A DNA stretch of 64,000 nt, from contig CP126197.1 of NCBI GenBank assembly GCA_030272155.1, positions 930,001 through 994,000 on the forward strand. Reading direction: 5' to 3'. The position numbers and the translations under genes were made by a program. The notes beneath the pieces were generated by a model. It was not told the origin of the DNA. It saw nothing but the letters and a program-made list of their open reading frames with translations, and searched no databases. Below are positions 1 to 13,400 of the stretch, piece after piece; position 1 is the stretch's first letter; each line of letters begins with the position of its first letter. This stretch comes from Tetradesmus obliquus. Its lineage: Eukaryota; Chlorophyta; Chlorophyceae; Sphaeropleales; Scenedesmaceae.

Positions 1-1537
1 ATGACATGGCAAGGGTCCCGGCCAAACATGCGTTGCTCTGCACACAGCACTTTCCTGCAAGCCGCAACCACTGTCATGTCAACCACTGCAACCCACCTGA
101 AGCGGCCGGGGGCAAAGCTGAGCACGTCCACAAAGGACTGCGAGTCCACGTCCCACACGCAGTGCGCGGCCGTCAGCACGCGCCGCTGGCTGATGAGAGT
201 GCCAGAGCAGATGTAGGGCGTGCCGCCCTCCTCAAAATCGATCTGGCCAATGGCAGAGAAGGGGTAGGTAGGGCCCAGCGGGCACACCTTGCGCTCATCC
301 GCCCCCACCATGATGTTCAGGTGGCGGCCCTTCTGCTGCAAGCTGCCTGCTGCTGCTCCTGCAGGACCGAGGCGGTTGCTGCTGCTACTGCTGCTGGCTG
401 CTAGCCGCCGGCGCGCTGCCGCTGCAGGCACCTGCGGCTGTATGCTGGGGTCAGCGGCACCTGCTGTTTGCTGCTGCTGCTGCTCTTGGCTGTCCTGCTC
501 CTTGGCCACATAGATGTGGCCCTGCGGGGTGAAGCGCACCGCTGACACCCAGCTTGGCAGCACCTTGCCTAAGCTGAATGAACCCAGCTCCTGCTGGCCT
601 CCGCTGCTGCTGCTGTTTTGGCTGCTTTCTTTGCTGCCTATGCTGCTGCTGCTGCTGTTGCCGTCTGCTGGATGCTGTGTGTGTGGCCGGGGCGCTAGCT
701 GCGCCCTGCCGACGTACACGAAGCCGTCGGATGTGTATGCATTTATGAGGTCTGCTGACAACTGCGACACTGCACGCTCCTTAGGTGCCATCCTGCGGGG
801 CCTTGCAGGTGCAGCTTCTAGCCGAATCTTGATCTTGGGGCTGCTGAACTGAAAGAAAGCACCTGCAGGAATGGCAGCGTTGCATGGATGAGTGGACAGC
901 AGCGCGTGAAAGGCTGATATTTGCAGTGCTTAATGTAAGCCATTACCGCATCTATTACTGCTGATGTTGGGTGTCCTGTTTCTTTTCTCTGTGCTTGTCT
1001 GTGCTGCAGGTTTTGCTTCATGCTGCGTCAACACCAGAATTCCTGGGAACATGCTATGAGCCGCACCTTCACAGTATCCTTCATGCGAGACCTCGACACC
1101 TTGGAACTGTGCGAGACACTTATTGTAGTAGCTGAGGCCGTCTTTCCCACACACTGGCTCGGCCTGCTCGGGGCAGCTGACTGCTTGTTGTGAGGCAGCT
1201 GCAGCAACCATGTCTGCAGCAGCAAGAGGGGCAGAAAATCACACATTGGCTTCTACACATTCAATAATGAATAATGATGAGTGCGAAAGCAAGCATCAGC
1301 TTCGCGTTTTGAATACCGCTGCATTCTGGCGCCATTATCGTTATCGTCAGTACGCCAGGCTCTATAAACTGCTCTGGCTCCAATTGCACAGCAAATTCTT
1401 TTTATACCACATTTATAATGTTGCTTTCTCTCAAGTGGTCACTCCCAAGTCAGCGTACCTGCTGCTGCCAACAAGTACACCAGCCAGATGCCGCTGACAG
1501 CCTGAGCAAGAAGCCTTTCGCCTTTGCGTGCAGCCAT
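1..1537 (-). CDS. Secreted Kazal-domain trypsin-like serine protease (5' part; runs off the left edge)
   Basis: Exons on the minus strand: 1537-1459, 1213-1067, 862-97 and 54-1 (continuing outside); all junctions keep phase (1, 1, 2). Exon 1 encodes a signal peptide with hydrophobic core GIWLVYLLAAG. Exon 2 encodes a Kazal-like domain (PVCGKDGLSYYNKC). Exon 3 carries a spacer (FVYVGRAQLAPRP), a Ser/Gln-rich stretch, then the protease start: IGQI, CSGTLI and the His-box LTAAHCVW. The Asp and Ser of the triad lie beyond the window. Signal, Kazal, spacer and His-box match the complete paralogue at 28913-31693 in order, and the first two introns share phase; the paralogue has one extra intron in the spacer. 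Expected role: secreted or vacuolar endopeptidase of the S1/V8-like type. The Kazal domain lacks two of the six usual cysteines. The last 54 bases (exon 4) do not clearly resemble the paralogue, so that exon is less certain. Confidence 0.88.
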
Positions 1538-2034
1538 CCTTCAGCTACTTTATGAGCAGGCTAACTACAGCTCCGGCATGCCCCTAGTGCGTGGGTGCTG
1601 TCGGTCACTTCAGCACAGGCTAAACAGTCCTCAACTTGCAGTGTTTCAACTCAACTTGCTACGATAAACTTACAGTCAGTCGGAAAGGTGGCTTATATAC
1701 CGTCTGGCTGCCGTTCAGCAAGTGAGGTAGGGTTGTGTTAGACGCGGCCCGCTTGAAAATGAGGGACAAAAACGTCATGCTTCGCAGCCCTGCAAACTAC
1801 TGTAAACGAACAAAGAGCTACAAATAGAAGGATCTGCGCAGAGGACAACACCATGGGTAGACAAGCAGCTCATACGTGGCAGCTGCTGGTCCGGTGCAGT
1901 ACACGGCCCTGCACACACCACGATCCCGCTTCTTCCAGGTGCACATGATCTTGTAGCAAACCCGAATCCGCATACTCTCCTGCACATTACGTACCCTGGC
2001 AACCCATCAGCGAGACACGTAGCTGTGTATGTGA
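1538..2034. other. Intergenic: NBAS 3' region and protease promoter
   Basis: Short tandem same-strand gap between the NBAS stop codon (2035) and the protease start (1537). It holds the TATA-like box at 1691-1700. I see no credible coding exon. The open frame at 1775-2038 (-) has no domain or splice support. Confidence 0.6.
1691..1700 (-). promoter_or_regulatory. TATA-like box upstream of the left protease
   Basis: Read on the minus strand the sequence is GTATATAAGC, a good TATA match, about 155 bases upstream of the ATG at 1537. The position fits a core promoter with a 5' UTR of about 130 bases. Inference only. Confidence 0.4.
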
Positions 2035-3095
2035 TCAATCCAGTGACGAAACCCTGCTGTTGCTCCCAACAGCCCTGCTTCCCTGCTGCTGCCCCTCATT
2101 GCTGCACAGCGCCTGCACCAGCTTGGTGTGGGCCGTGTGAGCAGCAGCTGCTGTTGTGCTGCCCAGCCACTGCAGACAGCAAGGCAAGCCCACACCCGCT
2201 TCCTCTGCCCCAGCACTCCTGCCGCGCTGCTGCTGCTGCTGTTGCTGCTGGGAGTGCATAACAAATGCCAGGTATCGCTCCAGCACCAGCAGTGCTCCCT
2301 GCAGCGTGCACAATCCAGACGCCACACGGGCACGTGCTGCCACCAGCGCTGCTGCTGACGTGTAGTCTGACCCCAGGCACAGCTGCGCCACTGCGTGCGG
2401 CAGCAAGCACCCTACCACCAGACCCAGCTGCTGCTGCGGGCCTTGCTGAACTGCCACTCCTGCTCCTGCCACTGCTGCTGCTGCTGTCATTGGCTCCCCC
2501 AGCAGCAGCTTATACATCTCATAAGCCTGCAACTGCCCCGCCGCCACTGCTGCTGCTGCCTCGCTGCTGCCAGGCTCTGCTGCTGCTGCTGCTGCTGCTG
2601 CAGCTCCTGTCAGCTGCACCATCTGCCCTCGCAGCAGCAGCAGCGCCAGCAGCTGCCTGCTGTATGGCCCATCAGCTGGCACCAGCACACGCCCTTGCAG
2701 GAGAGCCGCAACTGCACTCTCCTGCAAGCCCCTGTAAGGCATTAGAAGCCCCAGCACTACAGCCAGCTGTGCGGCTTCTGCTGCACGACCGCTGTTGCTG
2801 CTGCTGCTGCTGCTGCCGCTGGCTTGTGCCTGCACTTGATCCAGCAGCTGCTGTCCCTCTGCTTCACTGATAGGCAACACCAGCTGCTGCTGCTGCTGCT
2901 GCTGGTGCTGGCTATCCGGCACTGCAGCAGCAGCAGTCATCGCCATCGTTGCAGCAGCAGCAGCCACCCGATCAAGGATTGACAGCACTCCCGCCACATG
3001 GCCTTGAGACAACATGCAGCTGAGCAGCTGGCACCAGCAACTGTGCAGCTGCGACAGGCGACAGCTGCTGGCTGGCAAACCCAGCGAGTCTGCTA

Positions 3096-3130
<35 letters not shown>

Positions 3131-4274
3131 TGGCTGCCGCCCTCTTCAGCTGCCTCTGCACCTTCTGCAGCTTCTGCTGCTGCTGCTGCTGCTGCTACCG
3201 GCGCAGGGAAAGCGGCGCCTTCCCTCCATACGTCAGTCAGCAGCGCCTGAAGCACTGCCACCTGGCCGTGTGACAGGTCAGCCTGACCTGCTGCTGCTGC
3301 TGTGCCTGCTGCTGCGCTGCCGGCATCTGCTGATGTAGCTGCTGCTGGCTGCAGCAGGCGGCTGAACAGTGAGGCGGCTGCAGGCACACTGGACACGTCT
3401 TCGGCTGTCGCCTGCACCACAGCAGCAGCAGGGCAGAGATGCAGGCAGGCATGCATGCGCACGGGGTTCGAGGATGGCAAAGTGTAATTCAAGTGCTGTG
3501 CCATGCATGAAGTTCTTGCTGCATCAGTTTCTGGACGCTGCATGTTGACTAGCATTGCAGAAACCTGATACATAACATCCCTGCTCAGACATGTGCGCCA
3601 ACAATGTGCCTTGCCCTTGACAGCATTTGCTGTTTTGCCCTGCAGAAGGGTTTACCAACCCCAGCCGTGCCCTGCTCACCTTGAGGCCCGGCCACTGCTT
3701 GCTCAGGCACGTCAGCGTGCGAGCAAGCAGCAAGCCACTGCCAGCAGCAGCACCGCCCACCACTGCCCCTCCAGCACCTGCCCAACTTCCAGCACCACCT
3801 GCTGCTGCTGCTGCTGCCAGCCAGCCAGGCCACAGCTGACCAGAGCTGATCAGTTCTAGCAGCTCTAGCAGTCCTGCAACCGTGCTGCTGCTGTATGCCT
3901 CAGCTGGCAGCTGGGCCTGGTACTGCTGCAGCTGCTGCCACAGCTGGCTGCGCAGCTGCTGCACAGCGGCGTCTGGCCAGTCAGCAGCAGCAGCAGCGTC
4001 CTGCTTGGATGACGTCTGCTCTGCGGCTGCTGTTTGCGTCTCAACAGCTAGCTGCTGCTGCTGCTGCTGCTGCGACTTGGTTGGTGCTAAGCAGCGCAGC
4101 AGAGCCTCCAGATCACCCAAGGCATTGGCACCTGCAAGACCTGCTGCTGCTGCTGCTGCTTCTGACCCACCCACAGCCTGCTCTGCTGTCAGCTGTTGCT
4201 GCAGCTGCTGCAGCAAGCCATCAGCCAGCTGCTGAACAGCCCCTGACACAGCTTGCACAGCCTGCTGCTGCTGC

Positions 4275-4318
<44 letters not shown>

Positions 4319-5699
4319 GTCTCTTGCTGCAGCCAGTGAGAGCTGCAGGCCTGCCAGGTCAGCTGACAGCTGCAGTGCATCTGCTGCTGTGTAGATGCCA
4401 GCAGCCAGCAGCTGCTGCTGCAGTGGCTGCAGTGAGGGCAGGTTAACCACTGCTGCTGCTGCTGCTGCTGCTGCTGAATCTTGTGGTGTCTCTACGCTAC
4501 CCTGTTGCTGCTGATCTGCTGGTGGTGCTGCTGCTGGTGTGCCGGCAGCTACTTCAGCAGCAGCAGCTGCTGCCAATGCTGCTGCAGCTGCAGTTGCAAT
4601 GCTGTCTGCTGCTAGACCCGCTGCTGCTACAGCATTGGATGCTGCCTGCTGAGCCACAATCTGTACCGCCGCCTGCAGGAGTGGCTGTAGCAGCTCCCTG
4701 CGTTTTGGCGCCAAGTTGCCAGGCAGTACAGGAGGCCGCCAGGCTGCTACAGCCGCCAGGTCATCTTGCAGGAGAGCTGTACTGCTGCTGCTGCCGCCTG
4801 CTGCTGCTGCTGCTGCCAGGTCACTGCTGCTGCCAGTTGTGTTGAAGCTGCTGTTTCTGCTGGTACCTCTGCTGGCCGATGCAGCAGCAGCAGGTGCAGC
4901 AGCAGCGGCAGCAGTTGGCAGGCCAGGCAGCTGCGCCTCTGGATTCATAACAAGTGTTATAACATCCTCCAGGATCTGCAGCTGCAGTCCAGGGCTTAGC
5001 GGCAGCGGCTGTAGCTGCCCCACTGCTTCCTCTGGCAGTGGCTGCTGCTGCTGCTGCAGCACTAGCCAGCTGGCTACAGACACAAGCTGCAATGCACTGC
5101 AGCGTGGCAGCTGCTGCCGGCCAGAGCTGCTGCAGTAGCGAGCGCGTGCAAGCGCATATCCAGATAGTTGCTGAGGAGCCTGTGCAGCACTGCTGCCGCT
5201 ACTGCCGCCGCTGCTGATTGTGCTTCCGCCCCTGCTGCTGCTTGCGCTGTAGTAACTGGCAGCACTGGCAACACTCTCGAAACTGTCCTGGGAAGCAAGC
5301 TCTGCTGCGTCATTTCCTGCTGCTGCTGCTGGGGATGCTGCCTCCCACTGCTGCTGCTGCTGCTGTTTGTCGCAGCTCATCGCCTTAGTAACCAGCAGCA
5401 GGTGCGGCAGTCCAGGCGGGACACCTGACACTAGCTTTGCCAGCTGCTGCTGTACTTGCTTATCTCCCAGTGCCCTTGCCAGCATCTCCGAAATGAGCTG
5501 CACGTGTTTCAGCAGCTTTGCGACACCAACGGCTGCTGCAGGAGAACTCACATGTGCTGCCACTGCACTGACTGCCTCCAGTACAAGCACTGGGATGTCC
5601 AGTGCTGCTGCCGCAGCTGCTGCTGCTGCTGGTGAGTTGCTGCTGCTGCTGCTGCTGGATGCAGAAATGCCTGCTGGGCTGTCTGCTGTAGCCTCACCC

Positions 5700-5739
<40 letters not shown>

Positions 5740-8700
5740 CATGAGTGTCGCAGCTGTTGTCAGCTCCTGCTGTCAGTGCAGCTGCTGCAGCCACAGCTGG
5801 AGTGAGCATCAGAGTGATCTGCCCAGCAATCAGCTGCTTCACTGCCAGGCCAGACAACGCCTTGCTGCTCTTTGACAGCAGCTCTCGCAGCCGATCCAGT
5901 GGCGGCAGCACTGCAGCCAGCAGTGCAGCACTGCTGCTGCTGCTGCTGCTGGTTGGGACCCCTGCCTGCTGCACATTAGCAGCAGCAGTAGTGCTGCACT
6001 CCTGCAGGCAGTTGCTGATGATCCCAAGGGTACAAGCTACATGATTCGCTGCTGCAGCAGGCAGCAGCGGATACGTATCACTAAACAGATGTGCAGCAGC
6101 AGCAGCCGGCCGCTGCAGCAGCACAGGTGTGTGTGCAGCAAGCAGCGCCTGTGTCTCTGGTGCTGTCACATCTGGTGCATACAGCAGCACGCTGTGCACA
6201 AACCACAAAGGCAACTGCCAGGCATCTGCCCCGTATGTTGCTGCTAGCTGCTGTGCCTCTGACATCATCGCCTGGTACTCTGGCTGCTGCTGCTGCTGCT
6301 GCTGCTGCACTGCCAGCTGTCCTGCCCTGCTGGCGAGCTGGATGACGACCTGCTGCTGGTACGGCTTGTCACCTGGGGTTTGAATAACACAAAAACACAG
6401 GGTTCAGGGAGCACGCAACACCACAAGGACAGCCAAGCATGCAGTGAACAGACAGGGATGATTGTACACAGTGCACGCGCACATGCCACCTGAACAAATG
6501 CACAAGAAGATAATCTTGAGCGGCAGGCAGTCAGGTGCTGCGTGTAGTGCTACAAGGGAGACCGGCCAGGCATGCTGCATGCATACATCACCACACAGGC
6601 AATATGCAAGGCTCCACAATACATGTTGTTTTGCATGCAGTTTTCCCACCTGCCATGAAGCGTGCTGTGTCGACGTCGGGCAGCCACTGCCGCATCTGCC
6701 TGCTATCAGCCACATGCTGCAGCCGCAGCAGCAGCGCTGACGCACTCGCCGACGCCTCCACTGCTGCTGCTGCTGCTGCTGCTGCTGCATCAGTCCCTGC
6801 ACCTTGCTGCTGCTGCTGCTGCTGGGCTAGGCTCTCCACCATGCCTTGCAGCTGCTGCAGCGGCTGCTTCAGCAGTGCCTGCAGCTGCTGCTGCCGCTTT
6901 GGTAGGCCTGCAAAGTACTGCGCACTGCCATCACTGCGGCCCTTCTTCACTGCTGCCCCTCCTGCCTTCTTGCTGCTGCTGCTGCTGCTGCTGTCACCAT
7001 TGATCTGAAGAACGTCATCATCATCAGCTGCAGCCAGGCCCACCACTCCTGCAGCATCTAACACAGCAGCAGCACCCGGCTGCTGCAGCGCCAGCAGCAG
7101 CTGCGCAGCAGCACCTACTGCAAGCACCCGCTGCAAGCTACTGTAGCACCTGCCCACCCCACCCAACTGAGCCCCAACAATTTGCGTTTCTAACATCTGC
7201 TGGGCAGCAGCAGCGCTTTGCTGCCGCAGCAGCAAGCCCAGCAGCAGGGTAGGGTCCCCTAGGGTGGGTATGCTGTTGAGAGCATTGCCGGCTGCTGCTG
7301 CTGCTGTCGCGGCCAGCTGCAGCTGCTGCTGCTCAGCTTCTGCTGTGGGAGTACCAGGCATGGACAGCAGTGCAGCATCGGACTGCTCACCCTGCTGCTG
7401 CTGCTGCTGCTGCTGCTGGGCTTGCAGGAGTTCATCTGTCAGGGGTGGAAGGTCAGAGGCAGGACAGTGGCAGGCTGCGAATGCCAGCAGCTGCTGCCGC
7501 ACAGCCGATGAGAGTGCAGGTGCCTTACTGCTGCTCTTGCTGCTGCTGGTGGCCTGCTGCTGCTTTGTGTCGCCAGCAGTTGCTCTGCTGCTGGATGGAT
7601 TGTTGGGCCCAGCACCTGGCTGCTGTAAATGATCCTCGTCTGCCACTGTTGCTGTTGCTGCTGCTGCTGGCCGCGGCGTCGAGGGAGCAGATGGGCCTCC
7701 TCCTGCTGCTGCTGCTGCTGGCGCCTCAGCGCCACCATCACTCCCCACATCAGCCGCATCTGCGTTTGCTGCATCTTCTGCAGCAGCAGCAGCAGCAGCT
7801 GCTGCTGCTGCAACTGGGGTGCCTGGAGGTGACAGCCTTTCCCAGCCCTCACCTCCATCTTCAACCTCACTCATTGCTGCTGCTGCTGCTGCTGCTGCGT
7901 GTGTGTGGCCGTCTGTAGCCTCAGCTGCTGCCCTGCTGCTGCTGCTGGCTGGTGTGCCAGGCTGGGGTGTGCCTGGCGCTGCTGCTGCTGCTGCTGCTGC
8001 TGGGCCAGCCCCAGATCGCGGCGTCCTGGGTGTAACCGCTGCACTCCCATCATCGCCACCAGCAGCAGCAGCAACGGCATCATCATCATCACCAGCAGCA
8101 GCAGCAATACTGGGTGCTGTTGATGCTGCAGAGGCATCTGAGATCCGGCCAGCTGCTGGCGCTGTTGCTGCAGCAGCGCCACCAGTGTCCTGCTGCTGCT
8201 GCTGCTGCTCCTCCTGGGCCAGCTGCTGCTCCACGAGCTCCTGCTGTTGCCGCAGCTGCTGCGCGCGTGCTGCTCTTTCGCGGCTCTGGTCAGCATACCT
8301 GCAGGGCATGCAAAAAGCAACGGAATACAACACAGTAGTTTTTGCTGAGCCTGGATCCAGCAATGCGTAGCAGAAACGCGAGTAGAGCCACTGTGCAATG
8401 GTGAGTTGCAAAATGATGTGAATCGTCTAGTTCTGCTGCAAGCAACAGAGCGCTAGAGTGTGCTGGACGATGTCTGGAGGCGCTGTATAGCAGCAGGTGC
8501 CTCTCTGAACCATGAACCGCATCTTTGGCAGCTCATGCATGTCAGGCAAACTGCTGAAGACTGGCTCACAATGCTCGCATCCACCACCCAGTGGCAGCAC
8601 AAGCTTCACGAAAGCTGTTGTTGTTACACTCTCGTTGTAACAGCCATGCGAAATAATCAACTGAACCAATTCAAAGCATGCCACACCTGTCAGGGCAGGC

Positions 8701-10373
8701 CATCTCAGCAGCCAGCCGCCACGCAGGTGGGTAGCCCGCAGCAGCCAGGCCCAGCAGCAGGTGCTGCGCGATGCCAGCCTCGCCAGCATCAAACGCAGCC
8801 TCGGCAGCTAGCAGCCGCACCTGCAAAATATAAAACATGTTTGCAGTATATGTGAAAGCAGGGGCAGAATGCAGCAGCCAGGCCCAGCAGCAGGTGCTGT
8901 GCAATGCAAGCCTTGCCGGCGTCAAAGGCCGCCTCAGCAGCCAGCAGCCGCACCTGCATGTTATGTAACACGTAATGCTACAAGTTCAGATGTGCTTGGG
9001 TCGGATATGACAAGCAGACAAGCTGGCGTTATTGCGCATACAGATGGAGAAGCAGCAGCCAATATGAAGCAATATGGGCGGTTGCACGGTGGACCAGCCA
9101 CCCTAAGCCGTCACCTGCTGCTCCTGCTCCTCCTGCCCGCCCATCTCTAGAAGCCCCGCCCGCTCCAACACATCACCCAGCCGCCCTTAAACATACTACA
9201 AGCGATACAGCGATGTGTTATTGGATCAGCCTCCACAGTCTGACGAACAATGAGACATTGCAAAGCTTAAGATCAGGAACAGCAGCAGCAGGTATCAAGC
9301 ACTTGTCAGCCTTTGCATGTTGCAACCCCAGCGTAAACTACAGCACAAACTGAGCTTCAATAACCGCTCACCTGCTGCTGCTCCTCCTGCCCACCCATCC
9401 CCAGCAGCTCTGCCAGCTCCAGCACATCACCCAGTCGCCTCCAAGGGGCAACAGCAACACGGCCGGGGCTCGCACCAGCACCAGCAGCAGTGCTGCCGCG
9501 CCTACTGCTGCTGCCGATGCTGCTGCTGCGGCCGAGCAGCACACTGTGCAGCAGCTGCTGCTTGTCAGGCAGCGATGTGAGCTGCGCTGGCAGCAGCGCC
9601 ACACCGAATTCAGGCAGGCACCGCAGCACAGCTACTGCATTGCGCTGCTGAGCAGCAGCCTGCAGCAGCAGCAGCAAAGCCAAAGAGTTAGAGGGGACGA
9701 ATGTGTTTGTAAGGCAAATATACCAGCAGAGATGTGCACTTGTCTCTGTTGCTGTACAGCAAACCATGATGCATCAAGCAGCAGCAGCGGCAGCAGCAGC
9801 AGCACCCACCTGACACGTCTCTGGCAGCAGCTGCAGTACCGCCTCAGCAGCAGCAACAGTAGGGTCATCCAGTGACACTGCACTCGCCAGCAGCTCCTGA
9901 CTCACTGCCACCACCACTGCCTCAGCAGCAGCAGCAGACAGCAAACCCTGCACCCCCCTGAGGAACACTGTGCCACTGCCTGCAGCACCTCCTGCTGCTG
10001 CAGCAGCAGCACCAGCCTTGGCAGCAGCAGCGGCAGCAGCAGCAAACCCAGCTGCAGATGACACCAAATTGGCTGTACCGCTGACAAGGCCGGCTGTAGC
10101 GCCCATCACACCACTTGTACCGCCTACGATCTGAGCTGTGCTGCCAACCAAATGGGCTGTACCGCTGACAAGGCCGGCTGTAGTGCCTATGACGTTAGCA
10201 GACAATCCAACCATACGTGCACTGCCACTTACAGCTGCACCTGCAGCTGTGTGTAACGCCTTTTCAGCAGCAGTGTGCAATGCTTTGCGCACACCAAACC
10301 TGCTGCTGCTGCTGCTGCCGTCTTTGCCACCCCCTGTCAGTGCGGCAAGTGCAGCTTCTGCTGACCCTGGCGC

Positions 10374-10415
<42 letters not shown>

Positions 10416-13400
10416 GTGCGGCGATAAGCCAGCTGCTGCCGCTGCCGCTGTCTCAACTGCTGCTGCAGCATCCGCCGCCCCGCGCTGCTGCTGCTGCTGC
10501 TGCTGCTGCACCACCTGCCCATCCTGCTGCACCCACTGCTGCTGCTGGTGATGCTGCTCCTCTCCACCAGTGTACCCCGCTGGGGTGTAACCCGCTGGGG
10601 TGTAACCCGCAGCGGCGTCACCGGCCTGGTGGTGCGGTACGAACTGCGCCGCGAGGTGGTACTGCTGTGCCAGCAGCAGCGCTCGCAGGAACTGCTCACC
10701 CAGAACTTCGGTGGGAACTGCTGCTGCCAGCCCGCCTGCCTGCCATGCCTCTAGTAAATCATGCCAAGCCTGCGCCCATTGTGCTTCTGGCCATGCACCG
10801 CCCAGCCTGCATATCAAGAAACAGCAGCAGCAGCAGCAGTAGCAGCAGCAGTGAGCAAGAGAGCAGCAGCAGCAGCGGCCTCTAGTAGATCATGCCAGGC
10901 TTGAGCCCATTGTGCTTCCGGCCAGCCGCCACCCAGCCTGTATAACATACAGCAGCAGCAGCAGCAGCAGAAAGCAGTTAGTCCGCGTCCTGGAGGATTG
11001 TAAACCGTACTTCAGGCTTGGCGGCAAGCCTGAGTGGATCGACAGTGTGACAGCAGAAAGCAGTAGCAGCAGTCAACGCGCGGTGTCGTGCTGGTCGCAA
11101 CGAGCCCAGTCCTGAGCGGATCAAGGCAGGCTTAGCGAGAGCCCTGGCAGCCCTAAGCAGTGCAAACAAACTCAACTGAATGCACTGTCGCCTGCTGCTT
11201 ACCTTTGTGCCCGCCCCAGCAGCCGCTGCAGCATTGCAGTCACAGCCGCGCCATCAGCAGCAGCCAGGTCACCAAGACCCACGCAGCAGCCCTGCTTTGT
11301 CAGCAGCCTTGCAGAACACACCCTGCCCCTCAACGCTGCCAAGTCAGCAACCAGCACAGCAGTGCCTGCACGCTTACAGCACCTACCCAGTACAACATAA
11401 CTCACTTCAGACTGAAACCTGCTGCTTACCTTTGCGCCCGCCCCAGCAGCCGCTGCAGCATCTCACTCACAGCAGCCAGGTCTCCCAGCCCCACGCAGCA
11501 GCCCTGCTTGGTCAGCATTCACACATTACTCCAACAGCAAAGCCGGGGCGCTGGCACCGGCAGCAGTGCCCGCCATGCTTACAGCACATAACGTGCACAC
11601 CCAAAAAACATTGAATCAGTCCAAGGCATGGAACCTGCTGCTTACCTTTGTGCCCGCCCCAGCAGCCGCTGCAGCATCTCATTCACAGCAGCGCCGTCAG
11701 CAGCAGCCAGATCCCCGAGCCCCACACAGCACCCTTGCTTGGTCAGCAGCCTTGCAGCACGCACCCTGCCCCTTAAAGCTGACAAGTCAGCAGCCAAAAC
11801 ATGCACTGCAGCTTCTGACAATGCATGCTGCGCGAGCGCTGCGGCCACTGCTGCTGCTGCCGCTACACTTCCGGCATGCTGCTGTGAGTCTTGGCTGTCA
11901 TCTTCTGCATCGGCGTAATCATCATTATCACTTGCTTCGTCATTATCGCTCCAGGCATCCCAGCCGTTAATGCCACCACCGGCGGCAGCAGCAGCAGCAG
12001 CAGATCTACCCCTTGCACCACCTGACTTGCTGCTGCCAGCTGCCCACTGCTGCTGCTGCTCCTGCTGCTGCAGCAGGCCAGCACTGCGGATGCTATCTGG
12101 CAGCCGCTGACCAGCAGCAGCTGCTGCTGCTGCCAGTGCTGCTGCTGCTGCATTCAGCAACTGCTCTAGCTTTGCCCATTGATTAGTGCTGCTGCAGGCA
12201 CTCACAGCTGCCAGTACTGCACATACACAGCCCTCCACATCACCTCCCCACAGCAAACCACCATCTGGCAAACCCTCCTGCTGCTGCTGCTGCTGCTGCT
12301 GTGCATGGGGCGATCCAGCAAGCGGTGACACAGGCGGTAACAGCTTCGATGCACCAGTAACTGCTGCTGCTGCGGATTGTTGCTGTGTTGTTGCTGCTAT
12401 GGCAGCAACAGCACCCCTGCCGCCAGACTGCTGCTGGCCTCCTGCTGCCGACTGCAGAAGCTCTGCCTCACGTTCAAGCAATGCCACCGCATGCTGTATG
12501 CCACTGCTGCTGCTGCTACTGCTGCTGCCACTGCCACTGCTACTGCTAGCGGCTGCTGACGTGACCAAATGCAGCAGCAGCTGGTGCAGCGCTGCGGAGC
12601 GCTCCTGGTGGGGGTAGCACGCAAGCAGCGGCAGCACCCTGCATGATAGTGACAGTAACAGAAGATGCACAAACAAGTTGGGCCGTAATGCATCACAGAG
12701 GAAGTTTTGTGACACAATTGTGTGTGGGTAGTTGGGCCACCCAGCTGTTGCGCTTGTATGGCTGCCGAGTGTGCAAGTATGTTTTGCAGCTGACTGGGAG
12801 TACAACACAGTGACGAAGCTACGTATTGCAACACATGGCATGCTCAGTCGAGTGCATGAGCAAGCACCCTGCTCACCTTTCAGCCAGGGCTGTAGCACTG
12901 CTGCTGCTGCTGCTGCTGCTGCCAGCGCCCAAGCAGGCCATCAGCTGCGGCAGCAGCCCTGCAGACAGCCACTGCCCAAGGCTCACACACCACACAGCAG
13001 GCAAGCAACCGGCAGCAGCAGCACTGCTGCTGCTGATCTGCTCAGTGAAGCTGCCTCTGCTTCTCAGCAGCTGCTGCTGCCGCTCCTGCTGCTGCTGCTG
13101 CTGCTGGCCCGGCCACCACGCTTTGATCAGCTGCAGCAGCACTTGAGTCTGACTCAGCAAACTCTGGACTGACATGGTAACACCACCTTGTGCTGCTGCT
13201 GCTGCTGCCGGCGGCTGCCCTGCTGCACCATCAGCACTGCTGCTGCTGCTGGCACGCAGCAGGTACGATCCCTCGCCACCAATGTTGCTGCTGCTGATTC
13301 GCATGCTGCTGCTGCGCTCTGCGGTGAAGTTCACGGTGGCGTTCACACCCAAGTTCACACCCAGGCTGACTGTGAAGTTCGCGTAGCCTTTGGAAACAGC

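Noticed and set aside
1670-1674. TGTAA (minus strand) as the NBAS polyadenylation signal
   Set aside because: It matches the green-algal signal, but it lies about 360 bases after the stop, among promoter sequence of the next gene, and a pentamer is expected by chance.
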